DNA from: Bacteroidetes bacterium HGW-Bacteroidetes-8
GTDB taxonomy: Bacteria > Bacteroidota > Bacteroidia > Bacteroidales > UBA932
Assembly: GCA_002840895.1 (NCBI GenBank)
Contig: PHCZ01000001.1
Location: 724,027-788,026, forward strand
Direction of reading: 5' to 3'
DNA length: 64,000 nt
Shown piece by piece: positions 31,555 to 40,146 of the stretch (positions within the stretch are counted from its first letter, which is position 1; every line of letters begins with the position of its first letter). The notes beneath the pieces are model-generated. The model was not told the origin of the DNA. It saw nothing but the letters and a program-made list of their open reading frames with translations, and ran no database searches. The translations under genes and the position numbers were made by a program.

Positions 31555-33831
31555 TTAAAAAGGATAGCCCACCCCAAACTGAATGGCGTAGTTGTCAGTT
31601 TTGAACCAGTCACCCGGCCCTATCCACATTTTTCTAGAGGGGTCGTGTGCTTTGATTCCCAGATCGAGACGTAATATTACAAAATCGAGATCTAGTCTTG
31701 CTCCAAATCCCCAGTTTACTGCAACGCTCTTATAAAAATCTTTTAGTCGGAACTGACCGTTCTCCTGTCCGGACTCACTTCTGAATGTCCAAATATTCCC
31801 TGCATCTGCAAAAATAGCTCCCTCAATATTCCAGAACATATTGAACCTATACTCTGCGTTTAACTCCAATTTAATATCGCCTGTCTGGTTAGGTATTGAA
31901 AATGTAGTATCAATTGCAGCAAATCCGGGGCCGACAGATCTTGCCTGCCATCCTCTTAAGCTATTTGCTCCTCCAGCATAAAAGAGCTTTTCAAACGGAA
32001 GAATTCTGGAGTTGCCATAAGCGTGTCCTGTTCCAATATTGAATCTGGTTGCAATGGATTGATCTTTATCTACCCTCCAGGTATAACCAACTGTAAGATC
32101 ACTACGGAAATACTGGGCATAAGGTGTGTTCCAGATTGTTTTTGCACCAGTTGAATCACTTGAAAGAGTTGATCTAAAAAGGCTTACAAGGTTCCCTGCA
32201 ATATCATTAGTCCATCTTACGTAGAAATAAGATTTTTTTGGGTTTGTTGAGGCGTCGGTGGTATAAAAAATAGTTCCACCCATTCCAAGGTCAAAGTGAT
32301 TCTTATATGAATTTTTCAGGAAGGGATCCTGTAATGACTCATAGAATTGTGGATTCATATTGGTTAGCTTTACAATATTGAGTTGAACAGGGTTAACAAT
32401 GTAAAAGAGCCTCTCTCCCACCCTCCAGTTATATCCGTAATTGAATGATATAAGGTTTCTGGTGAATTCCGGCCGACTTTGGTAATTGTATCCAATATTC
32501 ATATCTGTTCTGGGAATATTGGTGCGAAAAAGAGAGTCCGGCAGTAATAAAAAACTTGGAAATGAGATACCCGCCGAAATACCTAACTCTGTAGATTTTA
32601 TAGGATCATCAAGTTTGAATTGAAAGTTCCCCATAAAGCCAAGAGTAAACCACTCTCCTCCGCGAAAGAGGTTTTTATGATAGTAAGATGCTGCAGGTGA
32701 AACTCCTAAAAGATTGTTGGAGTTACTTGATGCCTCCAGATTGAGCTTGTATCCCTGACTTTTGGATGGAGTAAGCCTAATAATGCAATCTACTTCGCGA
32801 TACTTTCCGGATGAGTCTGCAGGGACTTCGTCGTATTGGAGGTTAACTCCTGAAAAAAATCTGAGAGAGACAAATCTGTTATATGTTGTAGATGCAACTC
32901 TTTCACTGTATATATCCCCCGGCTTTAAAATATTCATCCTCTCCAGTACCGCAGGCCTTATTGTTCTCTCCCCTCTATGGTAAATGGTCATATTTTTCAT
33001 CTTATGAACACTAAATAGACTCAATGAGTCGTCTCTCCTCATAGGGTCGTAATCCGGGAAGAGTGAAATTTTTCTGATTCTGAATTTTTCGTGAGGACGG
33101 GAATCTTTCTGTGTTTCGTTTCTGGTATAGTTGTCGATTCTAACATAAAGATCTGCAACATCTTCCTCGCCAAGTGTATCAGCCTCAAAAAAGAAAAAAT
33201 TCTTAGTAAAGTTATAGTATCCGCTCTCTCTTAGAATATTTGTGATTCTTTCGCTCTCCATATCCAAGCTCTTCTCAGAGAGCCTAACTCCCTGTTTTAG
33301 TAATGATTGTGAATTATTATTCATTACAACACGCTCTATTGCAGTATCTTTAATGTTATAGTGAATCTCCCTTACCTCAAAACTTTTACCCACATTAACG
33401 AAGTAACTTACTTTTGCTCTCTTCTTTTTAATAACTATTGTGTCGTTAACCTTAGAGTTATAATAACCAATTGATGTTAAATGGTTAACAAGGTTTTCGC
33501 TGCTTCTTTTAACAAGTGATGAGTCAAGGATAACAGGAGGCTGACCCACTCTTTTTACAAATCTGTCCCATCCGTCACCTTTTCCGTTACTCCAGTTGTA
33601 GATCATAAGAAAAGGGTTCCAGCCATATACCAGAGATCTGTTAGGTTGTTGCCTGATGTACTGATTAAGATCCCCCGGTTCAATTACGTCACTGTTTAGC
33701 ACCACTATTCTATTCTCTTTGAGAAGGCTCTCTCCCTGAGGTACAACTCTGACAGTGCTGCAAGAGAACAGAACAGAAGAGAGAATAAGAGTTAGAATAC
33801 AAGTTAATTTTGTGATTGGGAGTCTATTCAT
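31555..33831 (-). CDS. tamL: BamA/TamA-family outer-membrane lipoprotein (TamL-like)
   Basis: A 758-residue Omp85-family protein. I start at MNRLPITKL (33831): the open frame runs 32 codons further, but this Met begins a clear lipoprotein signal with lipobox FSC (about residue 24), and the -7 box at 33849-33856 lies inside that extension. POTRA-like repeats occupy about 30-330 (LKQGVRLSEKSLD, LKPGDIYSERVASTTYNRF) and a 16-stranded barrel the rest, with the RGWQARSVGPG element of the L6 loop and a C-terminal aromatic (GVGYPF). A lipidated TamA homolog is the Bacteroidota TamL type, thought to act with TamB in envelope assembly. tamB is not adjacent. Confidence 0.88.
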   Translation of the reverse strand: MNRLPITKLTCILTLILSSVLFSCSTVRVVPQGESLLKENRIVVLNSDVIEPGDLNQYIRQQPNRSLVYGWNPFLMIYNWSNGKGDGWDRFVKRVGQPPVILDSSLVKRSSENLVNHLTSIGYYNSKVNDTIVIKKKRAKVSYFVNVGKSFEVREIHYNIKDTAIERVVMNNNSQSLLKQGVRLSEKSLDMESERITNILRESGYYNFTKNFFFFEADTLGEEDVADLYVRIDNYTRNETQKDSRPHEKFRIRKISLFPDYDPMRRDDSLSLFSVHKMKNMTIYHRGERTIRPAVLERMNILKPGDIYSERVASTTYNRFVSLRFFSGVNLQYDEVPADSSGKYREVDCIIRLTPSKSQGYKLNLEASSNSNNLLGVSPAASYYHKNLFRGGEWFTLGFMGNFQFKLDDPIKSTELGISAGISFPSFLLLPDSLFRTNIPRTDMNIGYNYQSRPEFTRNLISFNYGYNWRVGERLFYIVNPVQLNIVKLTNMNPQFYESLQDPFLKNSYKNHFDLGMGGTIFYTTDASTNPKKSYFYVRWTNDIAGNLVSLFRSTLSSDSTGAKTIWNTPYAQYFRSDLTVGYTWRVDKDQSIATRFNIGTGHAYGNSRILPFEKLFYAGGANSLRGWQARSVGPGFAAIDTTFSIPNQTGDIKLELNAEYRFNMFWNIEGAIFADAGNIWTFRSESGQENGQFRLKDFYKSVAVNWGFGARLDLDFVILRLDLGIKAHDPSRKMWIGPGDWFKTDNYAIQFGVGYPF

Positions 33832-33848
33832 TAAGCTATTATTTTGCA

Positions 33849-33856
33849 CAAAAATA
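33849..33856 (-). promoter_or_regulatory. -7 box for tamL
   Basis: On the minus strand this reads TATTTTTG, a -7 match 17 nt before the chosen tamL start. It supports the shorter start. Confidence 0.5.
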
Positions 33857-33897
33857 GTAATTATAATGATTTGTTTTTTTCGAAAAATAAAAAAAGA

Positions 33898-33905
33898 TAT
33901 ATTTG
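33898..33905 (+). promoter_or_regulatory. -7 box for the arginine decarboxylase-like gene
   Basis: TATATTTG, a perfect -7 match, 70 nt before the ATG at 33976. A TTG at 33871-33873 is 24 nt upstream, wider than ideal. Confidence 0.5.
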
Positions 33906-33975
33906 TACCCTGAAATAAATGTAACACGTTTACTTTACCTTTTTTTTAAAATTCTAACTCACTTACATTCCAAAA

Positions 33976-35367
33976 ATGAAGAATAAGTACATAGATCTGG
34001 TAGAACAGTCATTTGACTTTCCACAGGATGAATTCACAGTAGAAGACGGAGAGCTCTACTTTCACGAAATCCCGATGATGGATATAATTGAACAGTATGG
34101 AACTCCTTTAAAAATAACTTATCTGCCCAAAATATCTTCACAGATTCAGAGAGCTAAGCGAATGTTCAATGTAGCAATGGCTAAAGTTGACTATAAAGGA
34201 GATTATCACTACTGCTACTGCACAAAAAGCTCGCACTTTTCATTTGTAATAGAGGAGGCTCTTAAAAACGACATTCACCTAGAGACCTCCAGTGCATTTG
34301 ATCTCAATCTTATAGAATCTCTTCACGAGCAGGGCACTGTGACCAAAGAGCTCTACATTATTTGCAACGGGTTTAAAAAAGATATCTATATAGAGAATAT
34401 TGCCAATCTCATCAATAATGGTTGGAAAAACACTATTCCTGTAATGGATAATATGCAGGAGTTTGATGAACTTGATCTCTGCATTAAGGAACCCTGTACA
34501 ATAGGGTTGCGAATAGCAGCAGAGGAGGAGCCAAAATTTGAATTCTATACATCCAGGCTTGGAATAAGATATAGTGATGTAATTCCTTTTTATGAGAACA
34601 AGGTCAAGCACAACAAAAAGTTTTCGTTAAAGATGCTCCATTTTTTCATCAATACAGGCATTAGAGATAACGCATATTACTGGAATGAATTATCCAAATG
34701 TGTATCTGTTTATTGTGATCTAAAAACTATCTGTCCGGAGCTGGAGAGCCTTAACATAGGCGGAGGTTTCCCGATTAAAAACTCACTGGCATTTGATTAT
34801 GATTATGAGTATATGGCAGAAGAGGTTATTGCTCAGGTTAAGAGCATCTGTTCTCAAAGAGGGATCCCTGAACCTAATATCTTTACAGAATTTGGTAGTT
34901 TCACAGTTGGAGAGAGCGGAGCTGTTATATATCAGGTTTTAGACCAGAAACAGCAGAATGACCGTGAGAGATGGTATATGGTGGATAGCTCGTTTATGAC
35001 CACACTTCCGGACACTTGGGGGATTAAACAGCGCTTTATTCTGCTCCCGATTAACAAATGGAACAGCGAATACCAGAGAGTTTTCCTCGGAGGGCTCACT
35101 TGTGATAGTCAGGATTACTACAATGCTGAGGCCCACGCAAATGCAATATTCCTACCTACAATAAATGGTGAAGAGCCTCTCTATTTAGGGTTTTTCCACA
35201 CAGGAGCATATCAGGAGTCTATTGCAGGTTTTGGCGGGATACAACACTGTCTGCAACCTGCTCCAAAACATATAACAATAGACCTTGATGAGAATGGTGA
35301 GTATTTTACCAAACTATTTAGTAAGGAGCAGACATATAAGTCAATGCTCAAAATTTTGGGATATTGA
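33976..35367 (+). CDS. Fold-type III PLP decarboxylase (arginine decarboxylase-like)
   Basis: A 463-residue alanine-racemase-fold decarboxylase. The PLP lysine is K84 in YCTKSSHFSF, the phosphate loop is NIGGGFPI, TEFGS replaces the EPGR of most family members, and GGLTCDSQDYY contains the C-terminal cysteine/Asp of the second active-site strand. In Bacteroidota this roughly 460-residue family is usually called arginine decarboxylase and starts polyamine synthesis, but it is distinct from the 630-residue SpeA. Diaminopimelate or carboxynorspermidine activity cannot be ruled out by sequence alone. The downstream RNA methyltransferase overlaps its stop codon by 1 nt. Confidence 0.75.
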   Translation: MKNKYIDLVEQSFDFPQDEFTVEDGELYFHEIPMMDIIEQYGTPLKITYLPKISSQIQRAKRMFNVAMAKVDYKGDYHYCYCTKSSHFSFVIEEALKNDIHLETSSAFDLNLIESLHEQGTVTKELYIICNGFKKDIYIENIANLINNGWKNTIPVMDNMQEFDELDLCIKEPCTIGLRIAAEEEPKFEFYTSRLGIRYSDVIPFYENKVKHNKKFSLKMLHFFINTGIRDNAYYWNELSKCVSVYCDLKTICPELESLNIGGGFPIKNSLAFDYDYEYMAEEVIAQVKSICSQRGIPEPNIFTEFGSFTVGESGAVIYQVLDQKQQNDRERWYMVDSSFMTTLPDTWGIKQRFILLPINKWNSEYQRVFLGGLTCDSQDYYNAEAHANAIFLPTINGEEPLYLGFFHTGAYQESIAGFGGIQHCLQPAPKHITIDLDENGEYFTKLFSKEQTYKSMLKILGY

Positions 35368-36101
35368 TGACTCCATCTAAGGCAGATATTAAATTAATAC
35401 GCTCTCTTGATAAAAAGAGAGCAAGGGAGAGTACAGGACTCTTTGTGGTAGAGGGAGAGAAACTCTATGGAGAGCTATTAAAATCTGATTTAGTAATTTA
35501 TAAAGTATTTTCAAGAGAGGAGATATCTGAGGAGATGATGTCAAAGATAAGCCACCTCTCAACCCCCTCTCCCATTTTAGCAGTAGTAAAAAAACCTTCG
35601 GTAAAAAATGATCCCAAACCTCAGAGAGGTAAGCTTTATCTGGCCCTGGACACAGTAAAGGACCCCGGAAATATGGGAACAATTATCCGTTTAGCTGAGT
35701 GGTTTGGAGTTGATACAATTTTTTGCTCACTCGAGTGTGTAGATATTTATAACCCGAAAGTTGTTCAAAGTGCAATGGGGTCACTTTTTAGAATGAATAT
35801 TCAATATAAAGATTTAAAGGAAGTTATCCGACAATGCACCCCAGACATTCCTGTTTATGGCACCTTTCTCACCGGAGAGAATATCTATTATGAGAGTTTG
35901 CCGGAAGGTGCAATGGTAGTTTTAGGAAGCGAGTCGTTCGGTATATGCAATGAGTTGTCACAGATGGTAGATAAAAGAGTACATATCCCCTCTTTCTCTA
36001 TTGAGGCAAAAGGTGGAGAGTCTCTCAATGTGGCTATTGCAGCTGCAGTGATATGCTCTGAATTTAGACGGTCCTCTGTCTTAAAGCCTCAAATAGGATA
36101 A
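35367..36101 (+). CDS. SpoU/TrmH-family RNA 2'-O-methyltransferase
   Basis: A 244-residue SPOUT methyltransferase; the ATG at 35367 overlaps the previous stop (TGATG). The N-terminal part (LDKKRARESTGLFVVEGEKLYGELL) is the substrate-binding subdomain and the knotted domain has LDTVKDPGNMGTIIRLAEWFG, VVLGSESFGI, and IPSFSIEAKGGESLNVAIAAAV, motifs 1-3 of the family. The target RNA cannot be predicted. Its last 38 bp overlap, in opposite orientation, the end of rlmB, a gene of the same superfamily. Confidence 0.88.
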   Translation: MTPSKADIKLIRSLDKKRARESTGLFVVEGEKLYGELLKSDLVIYKVFSREEISEEMMSKISHLSTPSPILAVVKKPSVKNDPKPQRGKLYLALDTVKDPGNMGTIIRLAEWFGVDTIFCSLECVDIYNPKVVQSAMGSLFRMNIQYKDLKEVIRQCTPDIPVYGTFLTGENIYYESLPEGAMVVLGSESFGICNELSQMVDKRVHIPSFSIEAKGGESLNVAIAAAVICSEFRRSSVLKPQIG

Positions 36102-36804
36102 CAGAGGCGGCAGCAGAGACATTAAGCGAGCCAATAGAACCGGCCATTGGAATCTTTACCTGAATGTCCGATAGTGCAAGTGAAGATCCGGAAACTCCCT
36201 TCTCTTCTGAACCTAAAATTATAGCGGTTGCTCCTGTCAAAGAACTCTGGTAAATTGTTTTTTCTGCTCTCTCTGTAGTGGCAACAATCTGATATCCGCT
36301 CTCTTTTAGAAAATATATGGCCTCTCTTATGTTGGTGACCTTAGCAACAGGTATTCTAAGAAGTGCTCCTGCAGATGTTTTAACGGAGTCTGCATTTACA
36401 GTGGCACTACCTTTAGCAGGGACAATTATACCGTGTGCACCGGCACACTCAGCGGACCTTGCTATTGCCCCAAAATTACGGACATCACTAATACCATCAA
36501 GAATAAGAAGCAGAGGTTTTAATCCACTCTTATCTGCCACAGAGGTCATCTCTTCCAGAGTAACATAATCTACATTTGCAAGAAATGCTATAACGCCCTG
36601 GTGGTTACTGCGGGTAAGGTAGTTGAGTTTTTCGACAGGTGCAAATTGAACCTGGATACCCCTATCTCTCAATTTATCCAGTAGAATCCGAAACTGAGGC
36701 CCTTCAAGACCTTGTCTGAAAAGCACTTTTTCAATCTTTTTCTTACTGTCCAGTGCCTCAAGAACAGGGTGTATTCCAAAAATAAAATTATCTGTTTGCT
36801 CCAT
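36064..36804 (-). CDS. rlmB: 23S rRNA 2'-O-ribose methyltransferase RlmB (TrmH family)
   Basis: A 246-residue SpoU methyltransferase starting at MEQTDNFIFGIHPVLEAL (36804). The open frame extends 13 codons further, but that would run into the upstream ABC-F gene and lacks homology-like sequence. FGIHPVLEAL is the typical RlmB opening; the knot motifs are LLILDGISDVRNFGAIARSAE, AIILGSEEKGVS and IPMAGSIGSLNVSAAASV. RlmB methylates G2251 of 23S rRNA in E. coli. Last gene of the valS-tat-ABC-F cluster. Confidence 0.9.
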   Translation of the reverse strand: MEQTDNFIFGIHPVLEALDSKKKIEKVLFRQGLEGPQFRILLDKLRDRGIQVQFAPVEKLNYLTRSNHQGVIAFLANVDYVTLEEMTSVADKSGLKPLLLILDGISDVRNFGAIARSAECAGAHGIIVPAKGSATVNADSVKTSAGALLRIPVAKVTNIREAIYFLKESGYQIVATTERAEKTIYQSSLTGATAIILGSEEKGVSGSSLALSDIQVKIPMAGSIGSLNVSAAASVILFEALRQRTV

Positions 36805-36818
36805 TTTCTTTTGTTTAG

Positions 36819-38738
36819 TTAATCTGTATGAAGGCTCTCCCACTCCTTAAATTTTAAATCCAGAGAAGATTTAACCAGTTCATACTCATTTATCATCTCC
36901 GGCAAAGATACACTATTATGGCTCTCAGACAATATAAGCTCCAATTCGGATATCCGTTTTTCCAGTTGAGCGATGCTCTCTTCGCACCTCTCAATCTGGG
37001 TTCTCTTTCTTTTTACCTCTCTGTCAATCTCTTTCTGTTGCAGATAGGTTAATACGGGAGTGGTTACTCTGTTATTACTTTTTACAATTTGAGAATCCTG
37101 CTTTAGAGTCTGAAGCTCATCCAGACTCTCTATCTGTTTTCTCTGCAAAAACTCCTCTAATCCACCCAGATGCTCCCTTACATATCCATCTTTGAATTCA
37201 TATATCTTATCTACAAGACCATCCAGAAAATCTCTGTCGTGGGAGACCAGTACCATTGTGCCGTCATATCTTAGCAGTGCCTGTTTAAGAATATCTTTTG
37301 ACTTGATGTCCATATGGTTTGTAGGTTCATCCAGAATAAGAAGGTTGTGTGGTTTAAGTATTAGTTTTGCCATTGCAAGCCTGGACCTCTCACCTCCGCT
37401 AAGGACAGCAACTTTTTTATCAATATCCTCACCTCTGAAAAGAAATGCACCAAGAATATCTCTTAATTTGCTCCTGATATCCCCGGTTGCAGCTTTATCA
37501 AGTGTGTCAAATACAGTGTCATCCTTCGAAAGAAGCTCATCCTGATTCTGAGCATAATAACCGGCTGCAACGTTGTATCCGGTCTCGACCTCCCCTTCGG
37601 TTGGTTTTAAGTCACCCGTTATTAGCCTCATAAATGTGGTCTTTCCCTCTCCGTTTTTTCCCAACAGAGCGACCTTCTCTCCTCTCTCAATTGTAATATC
37701 AACATTTGAGAAAATTATCTTTGGGCCGAATGCCATTTTTAGGTTGCGTGCCTTTATAACAACCTGTCCCGATCTCGGAGATGGTGGGAATTTGACGAAA
37801 AGCCTGGATTTATCCTCTTCATCCACCTCAATTCTCTCTATCTTCTCCAGTTGCTTTATTCTTGACTGTACCTGATTGGATTTGGTTGCCTTGTAGCGGA
37901 ATCTCTCAATAAACTCCTCTGTCTTATCTATAACTCTCTGTTGATTATCATAGGCAGCTCTCTGCTGCTCCATCCGCTCCTTTCTAAGTATTATATATTT
38001 AGAATATGGCACCTTATAATCGTTTATCTTGCCAAGCATAATCTCAACTGTTCTTTTGGTGATACTGTCCAAAAAACGCCTGTCGTGAGAGATAAGTACT
38101 ATTGCGCCCCTGAAGCTTTGCAAATACTGCTCAAGCCATCTTATTGACTCTATATCCAGATGATTGGTAGGCTCATCCAATAGTAGTACATCCGGTTTGC
38201 GCAACAGCACTTTTGCTAGTTCGATGCGCATATTCCACCCTTGACTAAGCTCAGATCTCTTTCTGCCAAACTCTTTTCTGTTAAAACCAAGTCCTGTCAA
38301 AATTCTCTCAGCTTCAGATAGAGGATTCCCATTTTCAAGAATGTGAAACTTATCTGTAAGGTCATTGAGTTTAATCAGTAATTTATGGTATTCATCACTC
38401 TCGTAATCACTCCTGTTTGCAATAGAGTTGTTTACAATCTCTATCTCTTTCTCAATATCTGTCAGATACGAAAATGCCAGCATTGCCTCTTCAATTACTG
38501 AGGTAGTTTTAGAAAACTCCATCTCCTGAGGAAGGTAGCCAATTGTAAGTTCACCGGGCAATTGAACCTGGCCCGATGAAGGTTGTGTAACACCTGAAAT
38601 AATTTTTAATATTGTTGTTTTTCCGGCACCATTTCTCCCGACGAGACCAATACGGTCATCGTCATTGATATGAAAATTGACCTGGTCGAAAAGCAAAAAA
38701 CCTCCGAAAGAGACAGTTAGGTTATTTATCGATATCAC
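36819..38738 (-). CDS. ABC-F family ATPase (ribosome-associated, Uup/YdiF-like)
   Basis: A 639-residue soluble protein with two ABC domains and no membrane spans. Domain 1: Walker A GRNGAGKTT (35-43), signature LSQGW, Walker B LLLDEPTNHLD. Domain 2: GKNGEGKTT, signature LSGGE, LLILDEPTNHMD. The linker between them holds the P-site tRNA interaction motif region (RYKATKSNQVQSRIKQLEKIERIE), and a C-terminal coiled coil (about 555-639, KRTQIERCEESIAQLEKRI) follows. This is the Uup-like ABC-F layout; such proteins act on the ribosome. It starts with GTG and overlaps the 3' end of tatC by 17 nt. Confidence 0.93.
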   Translation of the reverse strand: MISINNLTVSFGGFLLFDQVNFHINDDDRIGLVGRNGAGKTTILKIISGVTQPSSGQVQLPGELTIGYLPQEMEFSKTTSVIEEAMLAFSYLTDIEKEIEIVNNSIANRSDYESDEYHKLLIKLNDLTDKFHILENGNPLSEAERILTGLGFNRKEFGRKRSELSQGWNMRIELAKVLLRKPDVLLLDEPTNHLDIESIRWLEQYLQSFRGAIVLISHDRRFLDSITKRTVEIMLGKINDYKVPYSKYIILRKERMEQQRAAYDNQQRVIDKTEEFIERFRYKATKSNQVQSRIKQLEKIERIEVDEEDKSRLFVKFPPSPRSGQVVIKARNLKMAFGPKIIFSNVDITIERGEKVALLGKNGEGKTTFMRLITGDLKPTEGEVETGYNVAAGYYAQNQDELLSKDDTVFDTLDKAATGDIRSKLRDILGAFLFRGEDIDKKVAVLSGGERSRLAMAKLILKPHNLLILDEPTNHMDIKSKDILKQALLRYDGTMVLVSHDRDFLDGLVDKIYEFKDGYVREHLGGLEEFLQRKQIESLDELQTLKQDSQIVKSNNRVTTPVLTYLQQKEIDREVKRKRTQIERCEESIAQLEKRISELELILSESHNSVSLPEMINEYELVKSSLDLKFKEWESLHTD

Positions 38739-39504
38739 GGCAGATTAGTATGCTAAATTCATACAGCAGGTAAAGGGGCGCTCCCACAATAAAGAGGGTA
38801 AATGCGTCTGCACTGGGAGTAATTACAGCTGCAACAATTATAAGTATTGTAAATGCGTGTTTTCTGTACTTTTTGAGCATACTTTTAGTGATAATTCCCA
38901 TTCTGGATAGGATGGCAGCAAGTGCCGGCATCTCAAACACTACGCCCATTATAAGTATAAGCCAGGTGAACATAGATATATAAGATTTTAGGGAGATCTG
39001 GTTTACGACCCAATCACTAACCTGATAGGTTCCTAAAAATCTTACTGTTAAAGGAAATACAAAAAAGTATCCTACTAAAACACCTATAAAAAAAAGAAGT
39101 GAGGCAAAGGCAAAGGCCCGCTTAACTGCTGCCTTCTCTTTTTCATAAAGGCCGGGACTAACAAATGACCAGAGCTGATACAATATATACGGAACAGCAA
39201 GTATAAAAGCAAGTGTCATAGAGACGCTCATATGTGTAAAAAACTGGGCAGAGAGCTCTATATTTATGAGGGTTACCGCGAAAGGAGCGGGTGAGGAGAT
39301 CCCAAGAAGAGAGGACAATGATTCAAACCATTTGTAAAGTATAAAATTTGAATCTACCGGAGCAAATATAATCTCGTCAAAAACTAGTCGCTTGTTAAGG
39401 AAAACCACCCCCATAAGCACAAATACAACAATAGCCGAGCGAAAAAGTACTCCCCTCAGTTCATCCAGATGGTCCCAGAATGTCATCTCTTTACTCACAG
39501 ACAC
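38722..39504 (-). CDS. tatC: Sec-independent protein translocase TatC
   Basis: A 260-residue polytopic inner-membrane protein, the twin-arginine signal receptor. MTFWDHLDELRGVLFRSA is the conserved N-terminal TatC motif; six membrane helices are visible, with FVSPGLYEKEKAA in the first periplasmic loop and the conserved F..E pair. The frame opens at GTG 39504; an ATG six codons in (39486) is an alternative. It lies 8 nt after tatA. No tatB is present, consistent with a minimal TatAC system. Confidence 0.94.
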   Translation of the reverse strand: MSVSKEMTFWDHLDELRGVLFRSAIVVFVLMGVVFLNKRLVFDEIIFAPVDSNFILYKWFESLSSLLGISSPAPFAVTLINIELSAQFFTHMSVSMTLAFILAVPYILYQLWSFVSPGLYEKEKAAVKRAFAFASLLFFIGVLVGYFFVFPLTVRFLGTYQVSDWVVNQISLKSYISMFTWLILIMGVVFEMPALAAILSRMGIITKSMLKKYRKHAFTILIIVAAVITPSADAFTLFIVGAPLYLLYEFSILICRDIDK

Positions 39505-39512
39505 GTCTCTCT

Positions 39513-39716
39513 CTATTTTAAGGATGAGCCGTTGTCGCTATCCTGTTTAATATCCTCTTCAACACCTTTCATTCCGTCCTTGAAGCTTTTTACACCCTTT
39601 CCTATACCTTTCATAAGTTCCGGAATCTTCTTTCCACCAAAGAGCAGCAACACAATTAACGCTATAATTATAATCTCCGGAGCTCCTATTGTTCCAAATA
39701 GTAAAAAATGGTTCAT
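39513..39716 (-). CDS. tatA: Sec-independent protein translocase TatA
   Basis: A 67-residue single-span protein that forms the Tat translocation channel. MNHFLLFGTIGAPEIIIIALIV is the short N-terminus plus transmembrane helix, followed by the FGGKKIPELMKGIGKGVKSFKDG hinge and amphipathic helix, and an acidic tail. I start at MNHFLLFG (39716); upstream codons in the open frame do not fit the family. Confidence 0.93.
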   Translation of the reverse strand: MNHFLLFGTIGAPEIIIIALIVLLLFGGKKIPELMKGIGKGVKSFKDGMKGVEEDIKQDSDNGSSLK

Positions 39717-39735
39717 CTTATTATTTTTTAAATTG

Positions 39736-40146
39736 TTAATTATTAAAATATGGCTCAAATAACTCTGCAATATAATTCGGAACCCTTGTAGGTTTTCTTG
39801 TTATTGAATTTATGAACCCAAGGGTTACTGTCCCTGTACATACTATCTCGCCGAGTTCGTTATAGATCTCTGTCTCAATAAAAAATCTTGCCTTTGGCAT
39901 CTCTCTTACCGATGTAACTATTTTTAGTTTATCTCCCTGTTTTGCAGGTGTTTTATAATTACAGGTGACATTAACGACCGGCATCATTATACCCCTCTTC
40001 TCAATCTCCTGAGTGGGCAAACCTAACTCTACTAGTGCTATATGCCTCCCCCACTCAAAGTAACGAATATAATTTGAGTGGTGTACTATCCCCATAAGAT
40101 CTGTCTCGTAGTACCTGACCTCCAGTATTGTTTCGGACTTATACAT
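39736..40146 (-). CDS. 4-hydroxybenzoyl-CoA-thioesterase-like acyl-CoA thioesterase (YbgC/FadM)
   Basis: A 136-residue hotdog-fold protein. VRYYETDLMGIVHHSNYIRYFEWGR is the classic YbgC/4HBT active-site segment with the catalytic Asp and HHSNY; VTCNYKTPAKQGD and RFFIETEIYN follow. It should hydrolyse acyl-CoA (or acyl-ACP) thioesters, substrate length unknown. It starts directly where the valS stop ends. Confidence 0.9.
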   Translation of the reverse strand: MYKSETILEVRYYETDLMGIVHHSNYIRYFEWGRHIALVELGLPTQEIEKRGIMMPVVNVTCNYKTPAKQGDKLKIVTSVREMPKARFFIETEIYNELGEIVCTGTVTLGFINSITRKPTRVPNYIAELFEPYFNN

